The notes under the pieces were generated by a model that saw only the letters and a list, made by a program, of their open reading frames with translations, did not search any database and was not told the DNA's origin. This document shows, one piece after another, positions 38,245 through 47,860 of a stretch of 64,000 bases of DNA. The stretch is taken from positions 372,001 through 436,000 of the forward strand of contig NZ_JACHEB010000002.1 of assembly GCF_014201335.1 (NCBI RefSeq). The letters run 5' to 3'. The position numbers were made by a program, and so were the translations under genes. The stretch comes from Tunturiibacter gelidiferens. GTDB taxonomy: Bacteria > Acidobacteriota > Terriglobia > Terriglobales > Acidobacteriaceae. Position 1 is the first letter of the stretch, and every line of letters starts with the position of its first letter.

Positions 38245-41196
38245 GTGCGTATCTTTACCGTGAATCGAGAGAGCGGAAGCTCCCTGAATAGCAAGACCAA
38301 GACTGTGTGCACGCGCTCCAGACGCTCCCGCATCGCTTATGCCGCGTACATGATTGCGTTTACGGCGCTGGCCGCCACGTCGCTCTCGGCTCAGACCGGA
38401 TCGTCGTCGGGCAATGTCGAGACGCTTTGCCAGCCTCAGGTGATCGGTAATCGACGCATCCCGAAGGAGTCCGTGCTGGCCCGGCTGTACAGCCGCCAGA
38501 ACGACCTGTACGACCCGCTGGTGGTGGAGCGGGACTTCAACTCGCTCTGGAATACGGGCTACTTCGATGACGTGCGGATTGAGCGCATCGACAGCCCGAA
38601 GTGCGTGCAACTAATCATCTACGTGAAAGAGAAGCCAACCATTCGCGAGATCAACTACAAGGGTCTCGGCGCGGTCACGCAGTCTGACATTCTGGACCGG
38701 TTCAAGAAGGCCAAGGTTCCGCTGTCAGTTGAAAGCCAGTACGACCCCACTAAGATCAAGCGTGCCGAGGTGGTTCTCAGGGACCTGTTGGCGGAGCATG
38801 GACACCAGTTCGCTACGATCAGGACCGAAGTGAAGACGATTCCGCCGGCAGCTGTGGCGATTACCTTCAACATCAAAGAAGGGCCTACCGTGAAGGTAGG
38901 CAAGATCGCGTTTCAGGGGAACAACAACCTGAATGATCGCACGCTTCGTGCGGCGATGAAGAACCTGCGGCCGATCGGGATTCCGCACTCCATCATTCTG
39001 GAAAATCTCTTTGCGCGGACCTTCGACGCGAGCAAGCTGGACGAAGACACCGAGCGAGTACGTCAGGCCTACCGGGACCGCGGCTACTTCAAGGCTCTGA
39101 CCAGCGATCCGACGACCCACATCCGCGACGCGGGCGGGATCAACCCCTTTACGTTGCATCCCTCCAAAGGAAAGCGAATCGACATTCTGATGCCGGTGGA
39201 GGAGGGCGCACGCTATAAGCTCGGCGGAATTACCTTCACCGGCAACACACACGTGCCGAACACGAAGGCATTGCGGTCGCAGTTCACGCAGAAGGACGGC
39301 GAATACTTCAACGCGACCCTGTTCGGCAAGGGGCTGGATCAGTTGCGCAAAGCCTATGGCGAGCTCGGATATATCAACTTCGTCGGAACGCCGGTGCCCC
39401 AGATCGATGAAGCGAAGAAGACGATTACGCTGAACATCGATATCGATGAGGGCAAGCCGTTCTATGTGTCGCGGATCGAGTTTACCGGCAACACCATTAC
39501 GCGCGACAAGGTAATTCGCCGCGAGCTGCTGCTCGAAGAAGGACAGGTCTATAACAGCAGGCTGTGGGATATGTCGATCCTGCGCTTGAACCAGTTGAAC
39601 TACTTCGAACCGTTGAAGGCGGAGCAGGATTCGGAGAGCCGCCAGAACACCGATGACGGAACGGTCGATCTGCTGCTGAAGCTGAAGGAAAAAGGTAAGA
39701 ACTCGATCGGCTTGAACGGCGGTATCAGCGGATTGTCAGGAACCTTTGTTGGTTTGAACTATGAGACCAACAACTTCCTCGGTTTGGGCGAGACGCTGTC
39801 CGTGCAGGCAAATATCGGCGACTTGTCGCGCAATCTGAGCCTGGGATTCACTGAGCCGTATCTACGGGATAAGCCGATCTCGCTCGGCGCGCAGGTATTC
39901 GCCAGCAAGTATGACTTCAATCCCTCGAAGAGCCAGTCCGCGACTGGCCAGGCGGCGGGGAATCTGACAACCGCCCAGCAGTCACTTCTGACGAACTATA
40001 ACCAGTCGACTACGGGTTTGACAATCTCGGCGAGTGAGCCGCTGCGGCATCTTTTTTCGCGAAGTGGTGTGACCCGTGTCGGTATTTCGTACTCGCTGTC
40101 GCGGTCTTCCGTGACGACGTTCAACCAGAATACGACCAACGTGTTTCAGTCGCTGGCCTTCCGCTCGGGCGTGGCGGGGCAGAATCAGCTGACAGGCATC
40201 ATTACTTCGGTAGTGACGCCGAGCTTTACGTTCTCGAGCCTCGATCGCGCGGTTGGTCCGCATCGCGGTAAGGACTTCAACGTGTCGGTGCAGCTGGCCG
40301 GTGTCGGCGGTAATGTGAAGTACTACTCACCGATCGCCAGTTACCGTCAGTTCTTCCCGATGAAGGGGCTCAAGGTCAGCGGCGACGGCCACAATGTCCT
40401 GGGATATCGTCTCCAGCTGGCTCACACATCAGGATTCGGGGGCGAGGTTGCTCCGCCGACACATCGTCTCTACAGCGGCGGCGAGACGGATCTTCGCGGC
40501 TTCGATATCCGGTCGGTTGGACCCTACACCTTCATTCCGAATAAAGTTCAGTTCATCCTGACGAACCCTGATGGAACTTCGGTTCCGCGCGATCCCACGA
40601 ACCCGGCCCTGGGTCCCGTACAGATTCCGTTGCCGATCTACCGCATGGTGTCCATTGGTGGAGATACGTCGTTCATAGCGAACCTGGAATACCGGATTCC
40701 GATCGTCAACCAGGTGACGTTTGCTTTCTTCAACGACTTCGGCATGACCTTCGACGCGCAACAGGGCCAATTGCGTCAGAGCACAGCCGGTCAGTCGTTG
40801 ATCAATGGCGCCCAGTATGGATGCCCGACGATCGTCAACGGCGCCTGCTTTGGTGGCCAGTCGGTGAAGTTCCCGGACCTGCTGACGATTGTGCCAGGGA
40901 CGAACTACGTTCCGCGCGACTCCCTCGGCGCCGAACTTCAGGTGATTTTGCCAGTCGTCAACGCTCCGTTCCGCATCTTCTACGCCTACAACCCGCTGCG
41001 TCTTTACAAGACCGTTCCGCAGCAGCTTGCCGTGCCGAACTCTGGCCCGGATAACGTGAATACCTTCAAGAGCTACTTCCCGAGCGATGGAGCAGGTCAG
41101 TTCAGCTATCAGCAGGCGCTGCAGTTCTACGGAGCTGACTACATTCTGCGCGAGCCGAGAAAAACGTTCCGTCTGACGGTGAGCACGACCTTCTAG
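38245..41196 (+). CDS. bamA: outer-membrane protein assembly factor BamA (Omp85)
   Basis: This 983-residue Omp85 protein inserts beta-barrel proteins into the outer membrane. A long N-terminus with a signal segment (YMIAFTALAATSLSAQ) is followed by POTRA domains, for example QVIGNRRIPKESVLARLYSR, VGKIAFQGNNNLNDRTLRAA and ISRIEFTGN-like repeats. A 16-strand barrel with GGETDLRGFDIRS-type wording follows, ending in the terminal aromatic F (LTVSTTF). A TATAAT-like box lies near 38191. The GTG start at 38245 is uncertain. A strong terminator follows at 41212. No other Bam lipoprotein gene is next to it. Confidence 0.93.
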   Translation: MRIFTVNRESGSSLNSKTKTVCTRSRRSRIAYAAYMIAFTALAATSLSAQTGSSSGNVETLCQPQVIGNRRIPKESVLARLYSRQNDLYDPLVVERDFNSLWNTGYFDDVRIERIDSPKCVQLIIYVKEKPTIREINYKGLGAVTQSDILDRFKKAKVPLSVESQYDPTKIKRAEVVLRDLLAEHGHQFATIRTEVKTIPPAAVAITFNIKEGPTVKVGKIAFQGNNNLNDRTLRAAMKNLRPIGIPHSIILENLFARTFDASKLDEDTERVRQAYRDRGYFKALTSDPTTHIRDAGGINPFTLHPSKGKRIDILMPVEEGARYKLGGITFTGNTHVPNTKALRSQFTQKDGEYFNATLFGKGLDQLRKAYGELGYINFVGTPVPQIDEAKKTITLNIDIDEGKPFYVSRIEFTGNTITRDKVIRRELLLEEGQVYNSRLWDMSILRLNQLNYFEPLKAEQDSESRQNTDDGTVDLLLKLKEKGKNSIGLNGGISGLSGTFVGLNYETNNFLGLGETLSVQANIGDLSRNLSLGFTEPYLRDKPISLGAQVFASKYDFNPSKSQSATGQAAGNLTTAQQSLLTNYNQSTTGLTISASEPLRHLFSRSGVTRVGISYSLSRSSVTTFNQNTTNVFQSLAFRSGVAGQNQLTGIITSVVTPSFTFSSLDRAVGPHRGKDFNVSVQLAGVGGNVKYYSPIASYRQFFPMKGLKVSGDGHNVLGYRLQLAHTSGFGGEVAPPTHRLYSGGETDLRGFDIRSVGPYTFIPNKVQFILTNPDGTSVPRDPTNPALGPVQIPLPIYRMVSIGGDTSFIANLEYRIPIVNQVTFAFFNDFGMTFDAQQGQLRQSTAGQSLINGAQYGCPTIVNGACFGGQSVKFPDLLTIVPGTNYVPRDSLGAELQVILPVVNAPFRIFYAYNPLRLYKTVPQQLAVPNSGPDNVNTFKSYFPSDGAGQFSYQQALQFYGADYILREPRKTFRLTVSTTF

Positions 41197-41211
41197 TCCG
41201 GTCTGTTTATG

Positions 41212-41251
41212 AGCCCGCCTTCGGAGCTATTTGTCCGACGGCGGGCTTTTT
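41212..41251 (+). terminator. rho-independent terminator of bamA
   Basis: AGCCCGCC (41212-41219) pairs with GGCGGGCT (41240-41247), the stem is extended by TCGGA/TCCGA inside the loop, and a run of T follows. It lies 16 bp after the bamA stop. Confidence 0.85.
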
Positions 41252-41294
41252 CACGTTCGGGTGTTTTGGCAGCTGCCGTTTTATTGGGACGTTT

Positions 41295-41380
41295 GTCCTG
41301 CCGGACGAGCCTCCTGCGCGGAGTGCGGCCACTTCGTGGCGTGTATACCATCAGTCGCTGCCGCCCTCCCGTTTGTCGGG
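41295..41380. repeat. intergenic hairpin repeat, copy 2
   Basis: This stretch starts GTCCTGCCGGACGAGCC, contains GCGGCCACTTCGTGGCG with a GCCAC/GTGGC hairpin, then TATACC and CCCTCCCGTTTGTCGGG. It matches the repeat at 25937-26030 in order and sequence, with scattered differences and an 8-bp length difference. It sits between the bamA terminator and the RDD gene. Confidence 0.6.
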
Positions 41381-41428
41381 ATAGACGATGAGGCATAGAT
41401 CATGGCCTCGGCAAGAAAGCTTAAATCC

Positions 41429-42838
41429 CTAGTAGCTGCGTTGATACATGCGAGAGATGCGATCGTGCCAGCCGAGGCCATCTTCGTCCATCCAGGCCCA
41501 GAGAAAGCCAATCCCCAGCGGGCAGGCGGCGAGCACCGTGGCGAAGATGCGGCGACGCATAGCTGACCGCGTCGGGTTGTCGTCCGACAGAGTGCAGAGG
41601 CCGATGCGGGCGTAGCGCATGCCGGGGGTGGCCTCGCTGAAGGTGAAAAAGAGCAGGTGATAGAGCAGCGTAAGGACAACCAGGGTGCCGGCCGTGCCGA
41701 TGGCCGCAGTCTGCAGGCTCATGGGAACGACGCTGGCGGCGAGGGCCGAAGGATTGCCCGAGAGCTTACCCACCGTGAGCGCGAAGGCCGCGACGAAGAC
41801 GAAGAAGGAGGCGGTGATGATGCAGCCGTCGACGACTGAGGACATCAGGCGCAGGTTGAGCGGGGCCGCTTCGGGCCTGTGCTCGAGCTGGAAGGGGGCC
41901 TCGCGGGTTTCTACCGGAGCCGATACCGGATGGGCCGCCAGCAAAATGGAGGACCATTCGGGCGTGACAGATTCGACAACCGGGGAAGTGGAGATCTGCG
42001 CAGCTTCAACCTCGAAGATGCGGAGCTGTGCCGCAGGTACGTTGTGAGGAGCCTGGTCGGCTTCTTCGCGAAGGGGGCCCTCAGCGAGACGGGGACGGGC
42101 TTTGCGCGCGGCTACAAGCTGGCGAGGAAACTCGATAAGGTTGGCAGGAATCTCGATAGGTGGACCTGACTCTTCGAACACGGGAGCCTGGCGGAAAGCG
42201 ATCTCTTCGTCGAGGGCGAGCGCTTCAGCTTCATTGGCAGCTGCGTAGGTCTCGCGAGTTTCGTAGATCAAGGGACGGCTCGGGGAGGAGACTGCTTCCT
42301 GAAAAGGAGCGCGGTTTACGTCTTCGTAGGGCTTCACGGTGAGACGGGTAGACGACGATGGAGCGTCCGCCGAAAGACTAAGCGGGAGATCTGCGACGAT
42401 CAGGTTTTCTGCGGTGCCGAGTTTAGCTGCTGGTGAGGAGGGGACCGGGGCGGGCGTAGGCGGAGTGAGCGTCCACTGGTCGAGTTCGGCAAGGAGTTGA
42501 TACTGTGCGTCAGCGACCGCCTGGGCACTGAGTGCTGCAACCTCTGCGGCGGCTTTGGCTTCGCGAATCGCGGCTTCAGCCTGTTCAGCGAGGAAGGTGC
42601 GGTAACTGGGGGAGTTGGCATAGCGTTCAGCGACTGCTTCGGCGATGCGGGACGAGCGTGACTTCCCCGCGTTTGGCTGCGCGATGGGAGTGACGGAGGA
42701 ATTCGATTGCGGGGTACGCCGGGCGCGGTGCGCTGCAAGGCGCTCCGCTACCTGTTCCCTGAGTGCAAAGGGTGCGGCCGCTTCCGTTTCGGTCGGGGCT
42801 TCGTCAAGTGGTAGCAGGTCACGTTGTGCAGAGCTCAT
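41429..42838 (-). CDS. RDD family membrane protein with long alanine/glutamate-rich N-terminus
   Basis: This 469-residue protein was started at the ATG at 42838 so that it does not overlap the divergent lptD. The N-terminal ~320 residues are Ala, Glu and Pro rich with a helical stretch (AEQAEAAIREAKAAAEVAAL), likely cytosolic and partly disordered. The C-terminal ~150 residues form the RDD domain (LNLRLMSSVVDGCIITASFF, then GMRYARIGLCTL and WMDEDGLGWHDRIS), with three to four helices. RDD proteins include Na+/H+ antiporter-like transporters and many of unknown role. The long extension is unusual. Confidence 0.8.
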   Translation of the reverse strand: MSSAQRDLLPLDEAPTETEAAAPFALREQVAERLAAHRARRTPQSNSSVTPIAQPNAGKSRSSRIAEAVAERYANSPSYRTFLAEQAEAAIREAKAAAEVAALSAQAVADAQYQLLAELDQWTLTPPTPAPVPSSPAAKLGTAENLIVADLPLSLSADAPSSSTRLTVKPYEDVNRAPFQEAVSSPSRPLIYETRETYAAANEAEALALDEEIAFRQAPVFEESGPPIEIPANLIEFPRQLVAARKARPRLAEGPLREEADQAPHNVPAAQLRIFEVEAAQISTSPVVESVTPEWSSILLAAHPVSAPVETREAPFQLEHRPEAAPLNLRLMSSVVDGCIITASFFVFVAAFALTVGKLSGNPSALAASVVPMSLQTAAIGTAGTLVVLTLLYHLLFFTFSEATPGMRYARIGLCTLSDDNPTRSAMRRRIFATVLAACPLGIGFLWAWMDEDGLGWHDRISRMYQRSY

Positions 42839-42925
42839 TGTGCTCAAATCCAAACTCGGTTCCGTAAAATCGTTTAGCCTCAAAGGGTGGCGCGTCTGAC
42901 AAGTTTCAAGCCGAACGAACACGGG

Positions 42926-45598
42926 ATGAAGATCCATTGGCAGCGCCGACTGCTTTTAGCGGATTTGCTGTCCGGCAAATTGCCTGCTTTTTCTATAGCC
43001 TTGAACGCTCGAGGAACCTGCTCCAGAAGCGTCCGCGCGACTGTTTACCTCTTGATAACTATCATGGTGCTCGCGGCAAGTCATCCACATCTGTGGGCCC
43101 AGCAGGTGACGACTCAGGCAACCCCCCTCCCAGAAGATCAGCAGTCATCATCAAGCCTGCCGGACGCACCTGGGGCCACGCAATATCCGGTGGCGGAGGT
43201 GCTGTCCGACAACGACGATACGACCGACGTAACCCTCGAGTCGGACGGCGACCAGCGCAAGACAGGAAACGTCTTCTCGCTCGACAAAAATGTAGTCATC
43301 CACTATCGCGACCGGGTAATACAGGCCGACCACATCGAGTTCAATGAGGACACCGGCGAGCTGACCGCGACCGGGCATCTGCACGTAAGCGGAGGGGCGA
43401 ATCACGAGGATCTTACCGCCAGCCACGGCACGATGAACCTGAGGAACCAGACGGCAACTTTCTACGATGTGACCGGCTCGGTGGGGTTGAAGGGCGGGGG
43501 CGCGGGTCCGGGCCGCACGCTGACATATTCGAGCAGCAACCCATTTCTGTTTACCGGGCGAATGGTCGTGCGAACCGGGCCGCAATCCTACGAGATCTAC
43601 GACGGAACGCTGACCACCTGCCAGCTGCCAAAACCGGACTGGATGCTCAATGCTGGGAAGTTTACGGTGGACAGCGAAAAGGCGAAGGCGCAGAACAGCA
43701 TCTTTCACCTGATGAATATTCCTGTCCTGTTTCTGCCCTATGTGACCCACCCCATCGACTCGGAGCAAAGGCAGACCGGCTTCATGATTCCTGTTCCCGG
43801 GTACTCCTCGTCCAAGGGTTTCACACTGGGTGAGGAGTTTTACTGGGCGATCAACCGCAGCACCGATCTGACCGTAGGAGCGCAGTACTACTCGCTGCGC
43901 GGATGGGAGCAGTCGGCGACCTTTCGATATCGCGGGTCCGGAAATAACTTTGCGAAGGCCAGATACACCGGCCTGCTCGACCGCGGAATCGTCACGAACG
44001 GTGTGTATCTCAATCAGGGCGGCGAAGATGTTACGTTTTCTGGCCGGCATGACTTCAGTTCGCAAACCCGCGTGGCCGGCGACGTCGAATATCTCAGTTC
44101 GTATGCATACCGCGAGGCGTTCGCAGAAAACTTCAGCGTTGCCGTATCGAGCGACATCCTTTCCATCTTGTATGGCGTGCATGAGTGGGATGGATATTCG
44201 GCGTCGGGACGAGTGGACCGGTACCAGGGATTGAAACAGGCAGCTACGGCCGCAACGCCGGACGAGCCCGCAGTCGCGGAGCAGGAGGTGAGAATCTTCC
44301 ATGCGCCGTCCTTGGACTTCAACACTACAGAGCATGAGATCGGCCGAACTGGATTGTTCTGGAGTATGGATGCATCGGAGGCCGGGCTGTCGCGCGTTCA
44401 GCCGGATTTTTCTACCGGAGGGCTAACGCAGCGGTTCGATCTGCATCCCGAGCTCTCCTATCCGCTGGGATTCGACGGATGGCGAATGCGGGCATCGGTC
44501 GGGGTGCGAGAGACGGCCTACAGCAGGAGCAGGCAGGTTCCCTACAACGACACCGGAATACCGGTCGAGCTTCCCGATCCGTTGAATCGAGCAGACCTGG
44601 AAATTGAGGGTGACCTGCGGGCTCCGGTGGTCGAACGGGTATTCGATTCGCCGGGAGTAGAAAAGTTCTTCGGCGGCAACGATGTAAAGCACACAATCGA
44701 GCCCGAGCTGACCTACCGCTACGTCACTGGAGTCAATAATTTCCTGTCTGTTCTGCGCTTCGACGACGTCGACGTCGTAAGCGATACGAATGAGCTGGAG
44801 TATGGAGTGACGCAGCGGTTGTTTCTGCGTCCAGTAAAAAATCGGCCCTGCAAGGAAAGGCCGGAGAGCACGGCACAGTCCCAGAACTGGGATGACGAGA
44901 TCGGGATGACCCAGACCAGAGAACGGGTCGGCGATAAGAAAGATTCGCTTCCGAGCTGCGGCAGCCATCCCCTCATCAGTTGGCGGCTTGCGCAGAAGTA
45001 CTTCTTCAACGAGGACTTCGGCGGTGCCGTCATCAATGGGCGACGGAACATCTTCGACACAACGCTGAACTTCTCCGGGATCGCCTTTTTGACCGAGCCT
45101 CGGGCGATTTCGCCCCTGATCTCGCGCCTGCGAGTGAGAACTTCCGCGCATATGGACGTTGAGTGGGACTTCGACCTCGATACCGGAGCGAAGAAATTTA
45201 CGTCCAACAACGTGTTGGTGGACGTGCACGAGAACAACATCTTTGCCGGATTGAGCTACGCGCGGCTCAATGCTCCCGGGCGCTTCTACACTGAGGGAGT
45301 AATTTCGGCGGTCTCGAACTTCAACCAACTGCGGCTGTTGCTCGGGTATGGTTCGCCGACCAAACCAGGTCTGGGCATCGCCGGTAATGTAGGTCTGGAT
45401 CTCAACGCAAACAACACCGGTCTGGTTCAATATGGTGCCGTGCAGGGGTCCTATAACTGGGACTGCTGCGGCTTCAGCGTTGAGGTTCGGAAGTACGAAC
45501 TGGGCTCGGTGCGAAATGAGACGGCCGAGAGATTCAACTTCACGCTGCTGAATATTGGAACCGCGGGCAATCTGCGGCGAACGGCAAGCCTGTTTTGA
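42926..45598 (+). CDS. lptD: LPS-assembly protein LptD
   Basis: This protein of about 890 residues inserts lipopolysaccharide into the outer leaflet. The N-terminal signal region ends near ASHPHLWAQ. An LptA/OstA-like beta-jellyroll follows (VVIHYRDRVIQADHIEFNED, LTATGHLHVSGG), then the LptD barrel with MNIPVLFLPYVTHPID and RQTGFMIPVPGYS, the wording seen in bacterial LptD. The ATG at 42926 was taken as the start; a GTG at 42887 in the same frame also fits. It heads a rightward cluster with a DsbA-like and a PpiC/SurA-like lipoprotein. That is sensible because LptD maturation requires disulfide formation and periplasmic chaperones in E. coli. Confidence 0.9.
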   Translation: MKIHWQRRLLLADLLSGKLPAFSIALNARGTCSRSVRATVYLLITIMVLAASHPHLWAQQVTTQATPLPEDQQSSSSLPDAPGATQYPVAEVLSDNDDTTDVTLESDGDQRKTGNVFSLDKNVVIHYRDRVIQADHIEFNEDTGELTATGHLHVSGGANHEDLTASHGTMNLRNQTATFYDVTGSVGLKGGGAGPGRTLTYSSSNPFLFTGRMVVRTGPQSYEIYDGTLTTCQLPKPDWMLNAGKFTVDSEKAKAQNSIFHLMNIPVLFLPYVTHPIDSEQRQTGFMIPVPGYSSSKGFTLGEEFYWAINRSTDLTVGAQYYSLRGWEQSATFRYRGSGNNFAKARYTGLLDRGIVTNGVYLNQGGEDVTFSGRHDFSSQTRVAGDVEYLSSYAYREAFAENFSVAVSSDILSILYGVHEWDGYSASGRVDRYQGLKQAATAATPDEPAVAEQEVRIFHAPSLDFNTTEHEIGRTGLFWSMDASEAGLSRVQPDFSTGGLTQRFDLHPELSYPLGFDGWRMRASVGVRETAYSRSRQVPYNDTGIPVELPDPLNRADLEIEGDLRAPVVERVFDSPGVEKFFGGNDVKHTIEPELTYRYVTGVNNFLSVLRFDDVDVVSDTNELEYGVTQRLFLRPVKNRPCKERPESTAQSQNWDDEIGMTQTRERVGDKKDSLPSCGSHPLISWRLAQKYFFNEDFGGAVINGRRNIFDTTLNFSGIAFLTEPRAISPLISRLRVRTSAHMDVEWDFDLDTGAKKFTSNNVLVDVHENNIFAGLSYARLNAPGRFYTEGVISAVSNFNQLRLLLGYGSPTKPGLGIAGNVGLDLNANNTGLVQYGAVQGSYNWDCCGFSVEVRKYELGSVRNETAERFNFTLLNIGTAGNLRRTASLF

Positions 45599-45670
45599 GT
45601 CCTGACAGTGCGGCTTTCAGAGGGATCCGCGGCCTGTTTAACCGCCTCTGCGTGAGATAATCGAGATATT

Positions 45671-46675
45671 GTGCAGATTGTTGTGAAGCCGTTCCGAACC
45701 CTCATCTTTGCCCTTACGCTGGCCGCCCTCGGCTGCCATGCCCAGACGCCGACCCAGACTCCGACACCGTCTGCCGCAGACGGCTCGGGGAAGCTCTCGC
45801 CGGAGCTCGTGCGCCGTGTCGAGGTGCTGATCCGGTCGCACGCCTCTATCCCGGCCGGCTATGTCATTCAGGTAGGACCGCGCACCAAAAGCGAGGTGCC
45901 GGGCTTCGACAAAATCACCGTCTTTTTTCTCTCTGACGGCAAGTCGAGCAAGCCATCGGAATTTTTAATCTCGACCGACGGAAATACCTTGGCCCAGTTC
46001 AGCAAGTTCGATATCAGCAAGGATCCGAAGCTGCTGGTCAGTGGCGACGGGCGTCCGGCGCGCGGCGGCCCGGCAACCGCTCCCGTGCTGATCGTTGGGT
46101 TCGACGACCTGGAATGCCCCTTCTGCGCCAAGATGCATGAGCAGTTGTTTCCGGCACTGACAGAGCGCTACAAAGATCAGATTCACATCGTCTATCGCGA
46201 CTTTCCGCTCGATCAGCATCCGTGGGCCATGCGCGCCGCAATTGACACCAACTGCGTCGGGGCCAAGAGCGCGACGGGTTATTGGAACCTGGTCGACTAT
46301 ATCCACGCACACGCCGCCGATCTGGGCGGCGCAGATAAGAGTCTCGCGAAGGCCAACGAGACCCTCGACACTCTGACACGCGATGAAGGAAAGAAGCAGA
46401 ATTTGGACGCCAACGCGCTCAATGCATGCATCGCAAAGCAGGATGACACCGCGATCAAGGAGTCGATCAAGCTGGGCGAAAGCCTCGGCGTAGACTCGAC
46501 TCCGGCGCTGTTCATCAATGGCGAAAAGGTGGAAGGAGCACAGCCGGTCGAAGACGTGTATCGTATGATCGATAGCGCGCTGGTTGCCTCCGGGCAGACG
46601 CCGCCACCACCGCCAACGAAGACCCCAATTCAGGCACAGCCTCAAACCCCGCCGGCGACCAAACCCGGTAACTAG
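45671..46675 (+). CDS. DsbA-like thioredoxin-fold lipoprotein
   Basis: This 334-residue protein has a lipobox (LAALGC) near residue 22 and a Pro/Thr-rich linker. A small N-terminal domain is followed by a DsbA/DsbG-type thioredoxin fold with the active site ECPFCAKMHEQ. The cis-Pro region is probably SLGVDSTPALFING. A Pro-rich tail closes it. It likely catalyses disulfide exchange at the envelope. It lies 72 bp after lptD and 22 bp before the PPIase gene. Confidence 0.88.
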   Translation: MQIVVKPFRTLIFALTLAALGCHAQTPTQTPTPSAADGSGKLSPELVRRVEVLIRSHASIPAGYVIQVGPRTKSEVPGFDKITVFFLSDGKSSKPSEFLISTDGNTLAQFSKFDISKDPKLLVSGDGRPARGGPATAPVLIVGFDDLECPFCAKMHEQLFPALTERYKDQIHIVYRDFPLDQHPWAMRAAIDTNCVGAKSATGYWNLVDYIHAHAADLGGADKSLAKANETLDTLTRDEGKKQNLDANALNACIAKQDDTAIKESIKLGESLGVDSTPALFINGEKVEGAQPVEDVYRMIDSALVASGQTPPPPPTKTPIQAQPQTPPATKPGN

Positions 46676-46697
46676 CAGAAGAACGCAGGAGATCTGG

Positions 46698-47816
46698 ATG
46701 CGGAATACCGAGGACGTGCTGAGCTTGTCGACCGATACCGAACGTACTTTTGTAGGGCGCTCTTTTCGTAGCTTCTCTGTTCCGGTAGTTCTGATTTTGG
46801 CGTCCGGGCTGCTGCCGATTGCAGGATGCAATCGCGGACACAACGCAGACGTGGTCGCAACGGTGAATGGCCACGCGATCATGCAGACTGATCTGGATAG
46901 AGCCTACAAGCTCCAGCTCGGAGACGCGGCCCAGCAACAACAGCCTTCGCAGGAACAAGCGGACTCGCTGCGTCTCAATGTTTTGCGCGAGTTGATCGAC
47001 GAAGAGATTGTCGAACAGCGTGCCGCGAAGATGAATCTGACTGCTACTAATGAAGAGGTCGATGCGAAGCTGGCCGAGATGAAAGCTCCCTACACGGAGG
47101 AGCAGTTTCAGCAGCGTCTCAAAGCAAGCAACCAGACCCTCGACGATGTAAAACATTCGCTGCGCCGCAGCCTAACCATCAATAAGCTGCTCAACAAAGA
47201 GATCAACTCCAAGATCACCGTTACTGACGCCGATGTGGCCAGCTACTACAACCAGCACAAGGCCGAATTCAACCTGCTCGAAACCAAATACCATCTGGCC
47301 ACGATTCAGGTGACCGATCAGCCCTCGTCCCAGCCGGGAAACCTGCAGGGAAGCAAAGCCACCAATGACGTCGAAGCAAAGAAGAAGATTCAAGCCCTGA
47401 AGAATCGCCTGGACAGCGGCGAGGACTTCGGCACCATCGCGAGCAACTGGTCTGAGCAACCCCAGACCGCGCCCAACGGCGGAGAAATGGGTTTCATCGA
47501 CGAGTCGCAACTCCATTCCGATCCGATGGTTTTCGCTGCAGTGACGAAGCTCAAGGCAGGCCAGATCACCGAGATTTTGCCTTTGCTCGATGCCCAGACC
47601 AAGAGACCAGCAGGCTATGCGATCTACAAACTCATCTCACGGGATCCCGCCGGACAGCGTGATGTGAACGATCCACGCGTGCAGCAGGCGATCCGGCAGC
47701 AGCTTCGTGACGTGCGCTCGCAGCTGCTGAAGAGTGCCTATCTCGAGATGGTGCATGATCAGGCCAAGGTAGAAAACTTCTTCGCCGAACAGATCTTCAA
47801 GAACGACGCCCACTAA
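46698..47816 (+). CDS. peptidyl-prolyl isomerase lipoprotein (SurA/PpiC, parvulin type)
   Basis: The ATG at 46698 follows AGGAG and starts a 372-residue lipoprotein (lipobox LLPIAGC). A SurA-N-like chaperone domain (VVATVNGHAIMQTDLDRAY, ELIDEEIVEQRAAKM) precedes a parvulin domain (FGTIASNWSEQPQTAPNGGEMGFIDESQL). It probably folds outer-membrane proteins, in keeping with bamA and lptD nearby. The oxidoreductase gene starts 44 bp downstream. Confidence 0.9.
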   Translation: MRNTEDVLSLSTDTERTFVGRSFRSFSVPVVLILASGLLPIAGCNRGHNADVVATVNGHAIMQTDLDRAYKLQLGDAAQQQQPSQEQADSLRLNVLRELIDEEIVEQRAAKMNLTATNEEVDAKLAEMKAPYTEEQFQQRLKASNQTLDDVKHSLRRSLTINKLLNKEINSKITVTDADVASYYNQHKAEFNLLETKYHLATIQVTDQPSSQPGNLQGSKATNDVEAKKKIQALKNRLDSGEDFGTIASNWSEQPQTAPNGGEMGFIDESQLHSDPMVFAAVTKLKAGQITEILPLLDAQTKRPAGYAIYKLISRDPAGQRDVNDPRVQQAIRQQLRDVRSQLLKSAYLEMVHDQAKVENFFAEQIFKNDAH

Positions 47817-47860
47817 CTCTCCAACTCAATCTCGCCACTCATTCTCTTTGGGAGGGTCTC

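Noticed and set aside
42400..45430. Several long antisense frames opposite lptD and the RDD gene
   Set aside because: They are a GC-rich third-position effect: no ribosome binding sites and no coherent protein features.
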